Shown: positions 1 through 11,000 of the stretch, piece by piece | How positions within the stretch are numbered: position 1 is the first letter of the stretch | Layout: each line of letters opens with the position of its first letter | Assembly: GCA_038363925.1 (NCBI GenBank) | Contig: JAQQWL010000005.1 | Coordinates: 2,170,001-2,234,000, forward strand | Direction of reading: 5' to 3' | From: Apiospora phragmitis | Taxonomy: Eukaryota > Ascomycota > Sordariomycetes > Amphisphaeriales > Apiosporaceae | DNA length: 64,000 bases | The notes under the pieces: model-generated | The model's database searches: none | What the model was told of the DNA's origin: nothing | The model's input: only the letters and a program-made list of their open reading frames with translations | Made by a program: the position numbers and the translations under genes

Positions 1-1870
1 GTCTGGCGAGTCTCGAGACCGCCAGGTCGGCTTTCCAATTCCCTCATGAAGTCGTATTGCACTTTTGCATACATTGTACGAACCTCAGGGCTTTGCTCCG
101 GGCTCTTGTCATCCCATTCCACTCCAAGGTACCAATAAAAGTAATTTCCGAGAGTGAAATTCTCGACAGCTCTGGAGATTAGGAACGTTGCTAATGATGA
201 TGCTTCTGTTGCGGGATGTCGAGAGTCGGTCGGTATGTGCTCGAACTTAAGCGCCTGCACCAACTGTAACAAGTAGAGCATCAGCTCGTTGTCGTCGGCT
301 TTGCTCAGTCTATCAACAGCATAGGCTCTCACAGCTGGGCTGTCAAAGGTCGGTCCCAGCAGCTCCAGGGCATCATCCACATCGATCTCCGTCCACTTTG
401 CAAGTACTTGGATGGCTTGCTTTGACTCGCTTTGGTCTTGCCAATTGACGGACTTCACGAACTTTGTCACCGCACGCTTATCCTTGGTCAAGTGGTAACG
501 GAATTTCCAAACAAGATCCTTCTCCTCCAGAGTTAGAGTATGGGTGGGCGAATACGCCATTATCGTATTAAGCTCATCTCGAACTTTGGCATTGGGCCGT
601 AAGTCCTTATCAAGAATACCATGACGGTGCTGGCTACGGACGAGCCGTCTGTGTTTGCTTTCTGCAGGGTTGTCTTTCGCAGCGACTTCTGGGTCGTATA
701 TCCTCACGATCTGGGAGCTCCCGCCTGCGCTTCCGTTGATACCAGGGCCAAACTGGACCTCCGGGGGTGGCTTGATTTCGATGTTGGACTGAGAGGCTGA
801 GAGTTGTTGAATGGTGGAGATGGGAGCTGGGAGGTATTCGTGGTCTGTGAAGACGACTGGGAAGTCAAATCGAGGCAGCTCGATCGTAAGAGTAAATTGT
901 GAAGGGACTCGTTCCGCATCATGCTCCGCGTCAAGTGATCCATCTTGTGCAGAAGACTTGCCAGCGTCCTGTCGTAAGCTGGCTTGTCGCTGGAGCGACT
1001 TGACCGAACTTCTTGTGACCTCGGACGCTCGCCTCTCCGACACTCGCCAGACCAGATGGTCAAGCCATTCAACCTTGGGTATCTCGTTCATCTCGTATTT
1101 CTTAAATAGTTTGTCCATGCGATCCATCTCATCACGCTCCTTATCCACGGTGGCAATATCGTTCTTCTTTGTTCCCTGCCTCCTCTTCGGGATAGTAAAC
1201 GGGGTGGTCGTGCCATCGTTCCCGTCCGCCTTTTGATGGCGATGTATCATGCATTTTAATCGACCCTTTTGAACCTGGTTGTCCCTGTCAAACAGTGGCA
1301 GCGTGGTGCCTCCAAACGGTATCGCGTGGCCTTGAGCTTGCTTGCCTCCTGTTGGGGAGACATCCCAGAGTGTGATGGCTAGGCAGGAGTTGAGCGGAAG
1401 TGATTTATAGGGAATGGGATATCAAGCCATTCGTTCCAACTGCGAAATTATTCTCAGATTAGCCAGCACAACCACCAATATCCGCCGGGTGGCGCCCAAC
1501 CTTCTCTCGTTTTTGAACGCTTTGTAAGATGTCTGTACTGGTACAGTCAAAGATTTCGAGCCGGCCCAAACCTGGACAGTGACATATAGATCCGAATAGG
1601 GGCTGCGAGTCGGGTTAGAAACGGATGTGTCCCGCTGGTGATAAGCGCTTGGCGCATACCTCATGTTCGAACCGATGTATCGGAGTTCTGGTCTTTTGAT
1701 CAAAGTCGACTCTTTCTGTGGCGTTTCGTCGCCTTCGAGATTCACTCTGTCGATTGAGCATTCAGTCAGGGCGTGGTACTTCAAGGGGGGAAAGAAAATC
1801 GAGAACCTTACATGCGTATACTGAGCGGATAGTCGAGCGACACCGATTGCGCGAAGGAGAAGGTATCCAT
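1..1870 (-). CDS. VPS34: Class III phosphatidylinositol 3-kinase VPS34, N-terminal two thirds, cut by the window edge
   Basis: VPS34 makes PI3P on endosomes and autophagic membranes, in complexes with VPS15 and VPS30/ATG6. Three exons are visible: 1812-1870, 1501-1746 and 1-1439, with introns 1747-1811 and 1440-1500. The start at 1870 opens MDTFSFAQSVSLDYPLSIRI and splices into VNLEG. The C2 region carries RPELRYIGS, SDLYVTVQVWAGSK and the VPS34-typical RFDFPVVFTDHEY. The helical PIK region follows, with AVDRLSKADDNELMLYLLQL and a run to about residue 580. The catalytic kinase domain lies beyond position 1. The frame breaks once near 1420: WNEWL reads in one frame and PIPYKSLPLNS in the next, so one base appears to be missing. 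Family identity is very secure; the intron positions are well supported by consensus sites and by the family pattern. Confidence 0.93.
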
Positions 1871-2507
1871 CCTAAAGCACCACGACCAAGCATAGCAGAT
1901 TCCGGGAACTACCTACTACCTACTTATGCAGGAGATGAACAAAAAGACGGAAGGGACTTGCGCCAACAAAACAAGTCGGAATTTGAGAACCAGAGAGTGA
2001 GGTGGCTGTTATCAGCGCTGAGGTTACCTACATACTTCAAACAGTCAGTAGGTCAAGTCAGCCCGTCAGTCAACTCGAGGTGCCACAGCAGTCACGTCAC
2101 TGCCACGAACAGCGACCTAGGTTACCTAGCTACTTCTTAATAAATACATATCTGATATGCATCTAGCGAAGGCTCATGGGGGTATCTCCGTACTAGGTGG
2201 GATGTTTCACCAGCTCTGCCCCACGCTTTGTTCTAGGCTCCAGTGAGAGAGAGATGCGGGAGCAAAAGCAATTAAGACCAAAACGCGTCGCCAAGCCTAC
2301 ATACAAGACGCGTTGATTAACCCACCCAACATCGGTGCCAATATATCGAAACGAGGTTCACCTATCTTGCCGCCGATATTCCGAATTGTTGTGGTCTAAT
2401 TGAGAAGGTTTTATTTGTCTGACTTGGGAGTCGAATCTGCTCTTACTTGCTAGCGGCCGTGTAACCTGACGCGTGGCTGCTGTTTGCAGCACGTAAAGAT
2501 ATACACC
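1871..2507. promoter_or_regulatory. Divergent intergenic region between VPS34 and NSE4
   Basis: This 637-bp gap separates two genes transcribed away from each other, so it must hold both promoters. No clear TATA box is visible. A TTTGCAG just before the NSE4 start (2483-2489) could be the acceptor of an intron in the 5' leader, but no donor was assigned. Short open frames here look like chance frames. Confidence 0.5.
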
Positions 2508-3894
2508 ATGTCGACAGATGGCTCATCACCCGAGCCAGATTCCCCATCGCGAGCCTCCGACAAGGAGAACGGCTCAAGGACTTTGGTCATGAGAGACAAA
2601 GGCAAGGCGGCTGAAGGCGCTGCCAAGAGGAAACGAGCCACTACAAATGGCGGCGGTCCAGCATATTCAAGACGTCGCACTGCGACACAGGAACCTGGCG
2701 ACGAGGACAGCATAGTGGAGCTATATGACCCCGACCAGTCAGTAGAGCAAAAGCGCGAGGTCCAGAAGGGGCTCCGAGACCTGCTCAAAAACCTCAAGGA
2801 GAATGGCGATGGATTTCTCCAAGCTGATTCAGAGGGTCTGCATGAGACGCTGCGCAGGGCCAACGCCTTGTCCGCAAACGTGAAGCAGACGACCGAAGCT
2901 ACTATCGACTCAAAACTCCTGGTCAATACAGTCGACGCCTCTTACCGCAAGACTGCGCCTGACTGCCGGGAATACTGCCCAGGGGCTTGACGTGGATGAG
3001 TTTGTCTCCAAATGTATCACATTTATGAGGATAGGTGGTGGGATCGCCGACGACGATGCTCCTGACCTGTCCAATACTCAGCGCCAGCGAAGACGCCCCA
3101 ACAGAAGTGCGCTCGCTGCTGTCGACGAAGACGACGAGGAGAACGGCAACGAGGGAGATCCCTTCAACTGGGAACATATTGGAAGATTTGGGGGTTGTAC
3201 TGAAGCTCGACGGCCTGCGACTCCAGGATTTCTCTTGGGGCCACTGTCAGTCGAGAAAAAGATACGCAAAGTGGTGAAGAGAACCGCGAATTTCCGACCC
3301 GGAGATCTTCAAGAAGTCCGGCCCGAGGTGCTGAATCCGGATGATATCCAGAAGAACGAGAACGGTGACCTTGCGGGCATCTGCAAGACGGTGTTAGAAC
3401 GCCTCGTGGAGGTTCAAGAAACAGCACAAGATTTGGCCTCTGCTGCGTTTGAAGCGAATGATGACGAAAAGACGGCCCAAATTATGGAGAGATACGGGTT
3501 GAAACAAAATGGAGGTATCGATCTGCTGAGATTTGTGGTGAACCCCAAATCGTTTGGCCAGACCGTTGAAAACATGTTCTATGTTAGTTTCTTGATCAGA
3601 GATGCCAAGATCCGACTGGAATACGACGATAACGGATTTGCAACTCTAGGTAAGCGTAAACCGTATTGGATATTTGCTCGGAATAAGTATTGACATACTA
3701 CAGTGCCAATCGATACAGACGAGCTTGAGCAGAACGCTGGTCGGCAAGCCTCCAGGCAGAGACAACAGGCAGTTTTCCATTTCGACATGGACGTATGGCG
3801 AGATATCGTCGAAGTGTACAGCATAAGAGAGCCGCTCATAGAGCATCGAAAGGGAGGAAAAGGTGAAAGGGCCAGGGGCCCGTGGCTGGTATAG
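2508..3894 (+). CDS. NSE4: SMC5-SMC6 complex kleisin subunit Nse4
   Basis: Nse4 is the kleisin that bridges the SMC5 and SMC6 heads in the nuclear complex for recombination repair and replication-fork stability. The start at 2508 opens MSTDGSSPEPDSPSRASDKE, a Ser-rich basic tail. From about residue 72 come IVELYDPDQS, LRDLLKNLKENGDGFLQAD and KQTTEATIDSKLLVNT, the Nse4 N-terminal helices. The C-terminal winged-helix region carries PGFLLGPLSVEKK and GGIDLLRFVVNPKSFGQ TVENMFYVSFLIRD. One intron at 3650-3703 (GTAAGC to CTACAG) joins to VPIDTDELEQN, and the protein ends at 3894 after REPLIEHRK, about 444 residues. The frame breaks at about 2958, between SYRKTA and LTAGNTAQGLDVDEF. A two-base loss in a CG repeat or a one-base gain would explain it. 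Confidence 0.9.
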
Positions 3895-4928
3895 TTAAGC
3901 TGACGAATGATGTACGGGAAAAATGCGCAAAGAGATGGAGTACGGTAGTTTGTAGGAGATATGCGCCAGGCTGGATGCTGTTCTCTCTGTACGCTCGGGC
4001 TATTGAGGCCAGGGACAGGGAACTACATGCACTCGGTTCTGCGCCAGGATGAATTCATGATACCCAGTATGGCGTTCCACTGTCAAAATGTCTGTGCTGT
4101 GTTTCCTACTATGAAGCGAATGTTGGAGCGACGGACAACGCGAAGGGCAAATGGCAAGTGCAAAATCCATTCTTTCAATATCGTACTAATATATCCGAAG
4201 GTTATACAGTGAGCTTGCCAGAGTCAGGTGGATGGATATTGCCCACTAGACTTCGATCTTGTCCATACATGTTATCCTTCGGGTAGCCCGGTTCCCCAGA
4301 GCGTCACTGATGGGGCTCCGTCTCTAAAGTATAAAGGGGCACTGACAAAGAGAACTAGCACAAAGGGGAAGTTAATGATGAAGATTATACCACGGGCTCG
4401 GCTCGTACACTTCGAACCAATATTCCCACCGATGACTAAAGGCAGCATCTCATGCTTAGGTACCTATGCTCAAGCGCAAAGTTGAGTAGCAAGTCCTGCC
4501 GCCCAAATGTTTGAATAGCCATTGAATAAGCAGGCAGACACGGGTTGGTTGCGGAAGCCCTCGTGGTGACTGTGATAAAGAACGCCTCAAAGAAGCTTAT
4601 ATCGACATAATGCACCACAATAAGGCCAAATCAATGAACTTGACAAAGGGGCTCGATAGTGCAATGAGTCCCATCCGGACACGCAGAACACGATGCAGCT
4701 TTGTATGGACCAAGCTTTGTCATTTAGGGGGGTTGGCTGGGCCGGCGGCCTTCAGAAGTGATCTATCGGAAAGTGATTAAAACAATAGATCAATCAAACT
4801 TTGTCCCTCCGCTCCTAAGGGCATTCACTTGGTTACAGACAACAACGCCTGTGTGTTCTCTTTTCCCCCCTTCATCTAGCAGGCCCATTTGATGACATAG
4901 CAGCACAGTTGGAGACTGAAACGCGATC
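3895..4928. other. Intergenic, no gene seen
   Basis: About 1 kb lies between the NSE4 stop and the coiled-coil gene. It must contain the NSE4 3' end and the promoter of the next gene. A CT-rich stretch (TTTTCCCCCCTTCATC) lies about 60 bp before the 4929 start, as is common in fungal promoters. Two short frames at 3961-4212 and 4228-4485 show no family pattern. Confidence 0.5.
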
Positions 4929-7621
4929 ATGGAAGAACCAGACGGTTCAGCGCGATCCGACCCAGAGGAGCAAGGTTCAAGCGAGAGCTCTAGTTCTGAT
5001 GGGGGACGATCGGGATCACCGCCGGCCTCGAATGGCGACCAAAGGAGTTTGTTAATGGAGCTCGAGGATGCCGAAAAGTCCGGGTCCGGGTCCGACGAAG
5101 CAGCCGCCGGCGACGACGATGAACGGGGGCGGCAGCCGACGGTCCCTACTCCAGGCTTGAACTCCGCCGCACGACCGCCGTACAGGAACTTCTCGCCTCC
5201 GCCGCTTCGGTCCTATGGCGAGGAGGGTGCAGCCGCGGAGCGCCGAATCAAGCAAGAGTGGGAGAAGGTGGCGGCAGAGCAGAAGAGGGAACGCGACAAG
5301 CGGGCGGCGGAGTACAGGCCAGAAAAGGCGCCGAGGGACACGTTCCCAACGAAGGAGGATCTGGAGCTCGCGCGGCCCATCGTTGGCGTCTTGAAGCAGA
5401 TGGCCAGAGTGCACGACGCCGGCGGGTGGGCTAAGGACGAGGCTCTCCTGGAAGCGGTCCATGAGAGCGCCACCCAAGTACAAGTCAACAGCGCTTTCGC
5501 TCGTATGCTTTCGGGAAAACACACGGCAAGCTTATGGAGTTCCAGAACGCTGCACGGCGGGTACCCGTTCCACGGGTTCACGGGAGATGGCTCGAAGTTG
5601 TACGACGCGATCTTTGCAGCCATGGTGGACGATGCTCGTAACAAGTCAGCAATGAAAGAAGATTCTCGAGCCTCCGAGGCGGCCGCGCAGCAGCTGGTCA
5701 GCGAGAAGAAGGATCTCCAGGAGCAGCTAAAGAAATACCAAGATAACGCCCAAGATTCCGAACATACGATAGAACGGCTCAACAGTGAGAAGGGGACCTC
5801 CAAGAGAAATTGAAAGAACACCAGGATACATTTGCCGAAAATATACAGCAGCTGGCTAGCGAAAAAGAGGGTCTCGAAGATCAGCTGAAAGTGTTCCAGG
5901 ATGGGTCCGAGGAGTCTGAAAATAAGACACAACAGCTGGCTAGTGAAAAGAAGGGTCTCAAGGAGCAGCTGAAGAAATTCCAGGATGGCTCGGAGGAGTC
6001 GGAATACAAGATACAACAGCTCGCTAGTGAAAAGAAGGGCCTAGAAGAGAAGCTGAGGCAGTTCCAGGATAATTCTGAAGACTCTAAGCATGTTGTAGAA
6101 AAGCTCACCAGAGAGAAAGAAAGTCTCGAAGCCAAGCTGGAAAGCGAAAAACGGGCATTCGAATCCAGGCTGGAGAGCGAGAGGAAGGATTTCGAGGAAA
6201 AGCTGACAAAGGGCCAGGGCGAATCTCAAAACTCTGCCGGCACAATAAAACAACTTACCAGCGAGAAACAGGACCTCGAACAGAAGCTGAAGACGTGCGA
6301 GGACGGCGCTCAACACTCTAGCGATATGGTGAAGCAGCTGACAGACGGAAAGAAGGCCCTCGAGGAAAAGCTGAAGAAGGCGCTGCAGGATGATGGCTCC
6401 GAGGACCTCATACGACAACTAGCCGACGAGAAAGCGAATGTCGAAGAAGAACTGGCAAGATGCCGGGATGGAGCTAATCTGAAGATAAATCAGCTAACCC
6501 GCGAAAATGAGGATCTCGAAGAGAAATTGGAGAACGAGAGGCGGGACCTCGAAGCCGAGCTGGAGAGCCAGAAGCAGGGTCTTGGAAAGCGGCTGAAGGA
6601 CTTGCAGGATACTTTCGTGAAGTTCATCAACGAGACCGACGAGGTGCGCGCTCGACATGCAGAGCTGGCGAAGAAATTCGAGACAGAGAAGCAGGTCATG
6701 GCCGACGCAGTGTCGAAACTTGAAACCGAAAAGCAAGACGTGAGCAGTGCTCTAACACAGTGCAAGGCGTCGAACATCAAGTTGCGAGAAACAGTACAAA
6801 AAGTCCAGCAGGAGCTTGTGGGTGCCATAAAGCGTATCGCGGAATTGAGAAAGGAGGAGGGCCCGATGTTACTGGTACTACTGAAGCCGTCCAAGCCCGT
6901 GAAATGTCTACGTCGGGCACTCCACCGCCAGCGGCAACACCCGGTTATGGGAAGCTTCTGCAGTACCATAACAGGTAAGATACATGCATCCATACGAAGA
7001 TACATACACCTGGTCATCTTCTTCTTGTATGAACACCCTTCTAACCAGCCGTCGCCAACTAGGGTCGAAGAAGCGCTCGAGCACCATAAGACCAACCTCG
7101 AGGTAGGCGGCCGTCTGCTGGTGCGGTACGGTGGGAATCAAGCCGACTTTGACAACGTCCAGGCCCTCATAATGAAAAGCTGGGAAGCGACCAAGGGGGC
7201 CTATGGGGAGGTCCTAGAGCCGTTTTCCGAGCACTTGCGCGCCGCCGTCCTACGCTTTAATGCCGACGGCATCCTCCTCCGCAGCCTCGGTGATGTGAGC
7301 GCCAACGTCCGGCAGATGAACTTGGTTGAACCCGCAGCGGAAAAACCAAGCCGCCTGTCGTCCATCGTGGCGATACCGCAGCGGCTGCTGACGGGGGCCA
7401 AGAGCCTCGCCCCCATGGCCCTGCTGAATTTGGTGATGTTCCTGGTCTTCCTTGCCGCTGCCCTTGCCGAGGGCAGCAAGTACGCGCAATGGGCCACGGC
7501 GAATGCCACGTCGCGGGCGATGTTCGCAGAGAATAGAAACTACGCCTGTGTGAGCGCACCTCAGATGTCCTTCTTGTATGACTTGGTGCGGGACCTCCTG
7601 GGCATCCCCAGATCAACCTAA
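4929..7621 (+). CDS. Large coiled-coil protein with a C-terminal hydrophobic segment, function unknown
   Basis: I do not recognise the family. The start at 4929 opens an acidic, Ser-rich tail (MEEPDGSARSDPEEQGSSES), followed by a Pro/charged region and a globular-looking part around residues 140-250. A long coiled coil then runs to about residue 640. At 5850-6101 it contains three near-identical 28-residue units (QQLASEKxGLxxQLKxFQDG pattern, 84 bp each), that is four heptads per unit. One intron at 6975-7062 (GTAAGATAC to CAACTAG) leads to a C-terminal domain. It carries one strong hydrophobic segment (MALLNLVMFLVFLAAALAE) about 60 residues before the end, suggesting a tail anchor. Total is about 868 residues. 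Two frame breaks occur, near 5793 (GGGG run) and near 6862 (GGG run). Each is repaired by one G and restores the heptad pattern or the exon reading into the intron. Myosin-like or Golgin-like tethering would be a guess. Confidence 0.8.
5850..6101 (+). repeat. Three in-frame 84-bp tandem repeats encoding 28-residue coiled-coil units
   Basis: Units at about 5850-5933, 5934-6017 and 6018-6101 start CAGCTGGCTAG or CAGCTCGCTAG and share GGTCTC/GGCCTA...CAGCTGAA...TTCCAGGAT. They lie inside the coiled-coil gene and keep the frame. More diverged units follow to about 6400. Copy number may vary between strains. Confidence 0.8.
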
Positions 7622-7758
7622 ACATACAGTTTCTCAATCCCTCGACCTAGAAGAAGAATACAAAGAGATCTATGGTCAGGGGGGAACGCGACTCCCAAGA
7701 CAGCTATCTAAACACCATGCCCCTATCCCTTTCCTGTTGGATCAGCTGAGGCACCATA

Positions 7759-8009
7759 TACTCAAAGAACAAGATACACTGGCACCGATAGGACCAGTAC
7801 GACACTCTTTCAAGACACCACTTTTCTTTTGTCACTTCTCTATATAACGAACAAAATACGTTGGCAATGATAGGGCCAGCACAACAATCTTTCGAGACAC
7901 CCCTTTTCTTTTATTAGTTTCGCTATTATATAACGAACAAAATACATTGGCGCCGACGGGGCCGTACGACACTCTAACGAGACACCTTTTCTTTTGTCTC
8001 TTCTCGCTA
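7759..8009. repeat. Three diverged tandem repeats of 82-86 bp
   Basis: Units begin at about 7759, 7841 and 7927. Each reads roughly TATAACGAACAAAATAC, then TTGGC, a GATAGGGCC-like block, a CGAGACACC block and CTTTTCTTTT with TTCTCTAT. Identity between units is about 75-80 percent by eye. They lie just downstream of the coiled-coil gene and are non-coding. Confidence 0.8.
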
Positions 8010-11000
8010 TTGGGCAGTTTTTAAGGTAGTAGGGGTAGACGTTCGTGTATATAATCGAGGGGTTTGGGAGGTCCGCAAATGGGCTACACGCAACCAATCT
8101 CACCATATCGGAATTATCTACTGCTGCCCCTCTTGCACGACTGGGACAACCTTCTCTTCGAAGTTCGCTTTTGCCATCTTAGAATGATGACATTGCAGAT
8201 AAAATCATATGACTCAAAGGCACCAGACTTGCGCAGCCCTGAGCTCAAGCCAGCTGACTGCTCGCAATTCGCGGCAGGAATAATTGTGATCAGGGGTACG
8301 TCTCCTGCTCAGTGATGATGCCAAGTTTTCTTCCTCTACACTCATAAGAACCCATCCCTTGGTATATAGAATCTGCTGGCAAGGGCTTAGGGGACATATC
8401 TCATCCCTTGCCAAGCAGAACAGCGTCAGGTCTCAAGACTACTGACCAATACTCACATTCAGATTCTTCCCATGCCTCAATACCAAAGAGTCTTGGCCAA
8501 TAGAGAAAGGATACGGCAACGTACAACTTCCCAATGCCTCCAGGTCGCCGTCCAAAATAAAAAACACTGACCACTGCGGTTTCTCGGCGCACTCCTTCTT
8601 CCCGTTCGATCAAGAGACCGTCCGTTGACGTATGCCGCCATGATATCCCGATTGCACTGACTCGAGAATCACATAGACTTCCCCCTAAATAGTAGCCATC
8701 AGTTCTTTAGTGACAAGCGACATCTCCGTGCATTGTGGGGACAGGGCGGCTTTCTCATTTTTTTAAACTCTCAGGTCCCCTGTGTTTTATTTTGGGGCCG
8801 GTGAGGCTCCCGAGATGCCCCTGAGCCATTAAACTCTACTCGACATCCGTCTGAAGATCCGCGTGGACCACATGTTTTCCACAGAGCTAGCAGCCTCAAG
8901 GCTTTCTAGAAAGGGGCAAAACAGCGAAGATGTTCATGCTATAGTAGGGAGCAGTTACGACGCACTCAGGCCTGGAAAATTCGATATCTTTAGCCTGGAT
9001 ACCACTCCGAACTTCGACGCCTCAGCAGATCATGTCCATCCCTAATTGTGCCAAGGTCAACTTCCCTTCCCCTCATTTCGGCTCGGGACTAGAAGCTGCC
9101 CTTTTGTGCCAACTTTACGCCATCAAATGCATCACCGATGTCCTGAAGTACATACCAATCCTGCCGTTTTAATAGTAGTAGTTTCCACCGAGCAATCCCA
9201 CGACAGAGTTTCGTAGTCTCTTCCGGACCCTGATTTCTGACGGAGCAGGTTCGTCACTGCCTGTCTGTTCACCACCATCCGAGAGCACACGCACTGATCG
9301 CGCACCTGACAGAGCCCGCGCAACGTTCGTTGTGGTGTTGGATTTTTGCACGTCCCATAAGAGCTGCTTGGCGAGGCTTGTCGTCCCAGCCTGCCTTTAG
9401 GCTCCTCTTCGCCGACTCCCTTGGTTCACCGTTTATAGTTCACAGTCGTAAGCGACGGACCCTGAGCTTGGTTTTGGAGAGGCCACGCCAAAAATAACCA
9501 ACTCGGGCTTCACATTACCCAGAACAGGGCCAACTGCACCTAATAATCGTCGGATAGTGTACTTGCATAAGGTTACCGGGCCCAGTGGCCCGGGATCCGA
9601 TGTGACTGGACAGTCCGATATCTGCTACTAGCATCATTTACCATCATCATTACTCAAATCACAAATGGCCATAGATAAACCAGTTGTATCATAAAAATAT
9701 ACTGAGATAATTCTAAGATGATACAACAGCAGCCACCTGAGGTTCTAGACCTGGCGGTTTCGGTCCATGAGTATGTGCTTTTCAAGAAGGTGGTGGTGGT
9801 GGTGGTGGACGAACGTAATCTCTTCCCGTGCATCATCTCTATCCGTGTCGGGATGTACCCGGAATGATATGTATCAAGCAACAAGATAGACGCCCATCTG
9901 CAAATCCAGTTCCTGGGAACCACTGCGACAATCGGTTTTGGCCGAATGGGAAATGATACACCTTGCTTGACTCGCAAGCCGGTTCGATCATACGAGGTAC
10001 AGATCATTCATGTAATATCAAATCATGGTCCGCTGCTGCCACGAACTCGAAATATGCAAGAATAGTCGAGCCGTAATCTTGTTCCTGTACGTATAATCAT
10101 GCCTCCATCTAGACATATAGTCGCAGCAGATAATGGGTAGCCACAATTTACCTACCGTAAGGAGGCATCCGACGTCTCACGTCCCGGCTCCGCAATGCAT
10201 GTAATGGTCCCTTGGCCAAGATCTATCACTGTAGTCGTAGACGTTGTCAAGTTGTGTGTGTCGTGGTGTGTGTGCTCCGCGGGATATCTTGGCACCGTAT
10301 TCATGCCCGTCCACTTTATCCCCATCCGCTCCACAGAGTAGGGGCCTAAAGACCCTGATTTCTAAGGATAGCAACCAAGCAGACCTTGGCCGGCCTGCCA
10401 ACGCGTGCAACAGCTGACGACTGGATGACAGGTTAGCCGTGGCGATATATCATAGTCGCCTCCTGCTATATGGCCGTGGTGAGCCCGAATACAAGTAGTG
10501 ATTACGCACGTCTGGGCGGCTGTGTGTGTGTGAATCTCCAGTCTTCTTTAATATGCATACAATACACTGGATATCCCCAAGGAGGGTGGGGCGTGGCCTC
10601 GGTTATCCAGTGGCCTATCCTTAAGGCTGAGCTTGATTGCCTTTCTGGCGCTTCTCTCAGAGAAACTGGCGCCCAACAATTGATGAAGAGGTGCTGCAGG
10701 TGCACACACATGCAGACCTACTACTATGTACCCAGCCACGGCGACAGCTGCACTAGAGTCAACAACAGCGACCAACCACGCTGTCGTTAGGTAAGTTGAG
10801 GGTGTGCATTATCCACCATCGACAAAGCCTCAACACTATGTACTCTACTTACCCACCGCCCGGGAACGGTGCGGGTGTAGATTCCTGATCTTGTCTAGCA
10901 TTCTTGCCTTGCGCCCTTGCGCCATCCGTGTCTGTCAGGAAGCACGCTGCGAGATATGATGCAACTCAGCTCAGACACGAATCACGCAAATAGGGACTTC

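Noticed and set aside
1718..2140. 140-codon plus-strand frame
   Set aside because: It overlaps the first exons of VPS34 on the other strand and the divergent promoter, and has no motif.
8863..9045. 60-codon frame MDHMFSTELAAS...
   Set aside because: Length is within chance expectation and no splice partners were found.
9788..9808. CRISPR-like or regulatory repeat of GGT units
   Set aside because: It is a plain trinucleotide microsatellite without spacers.
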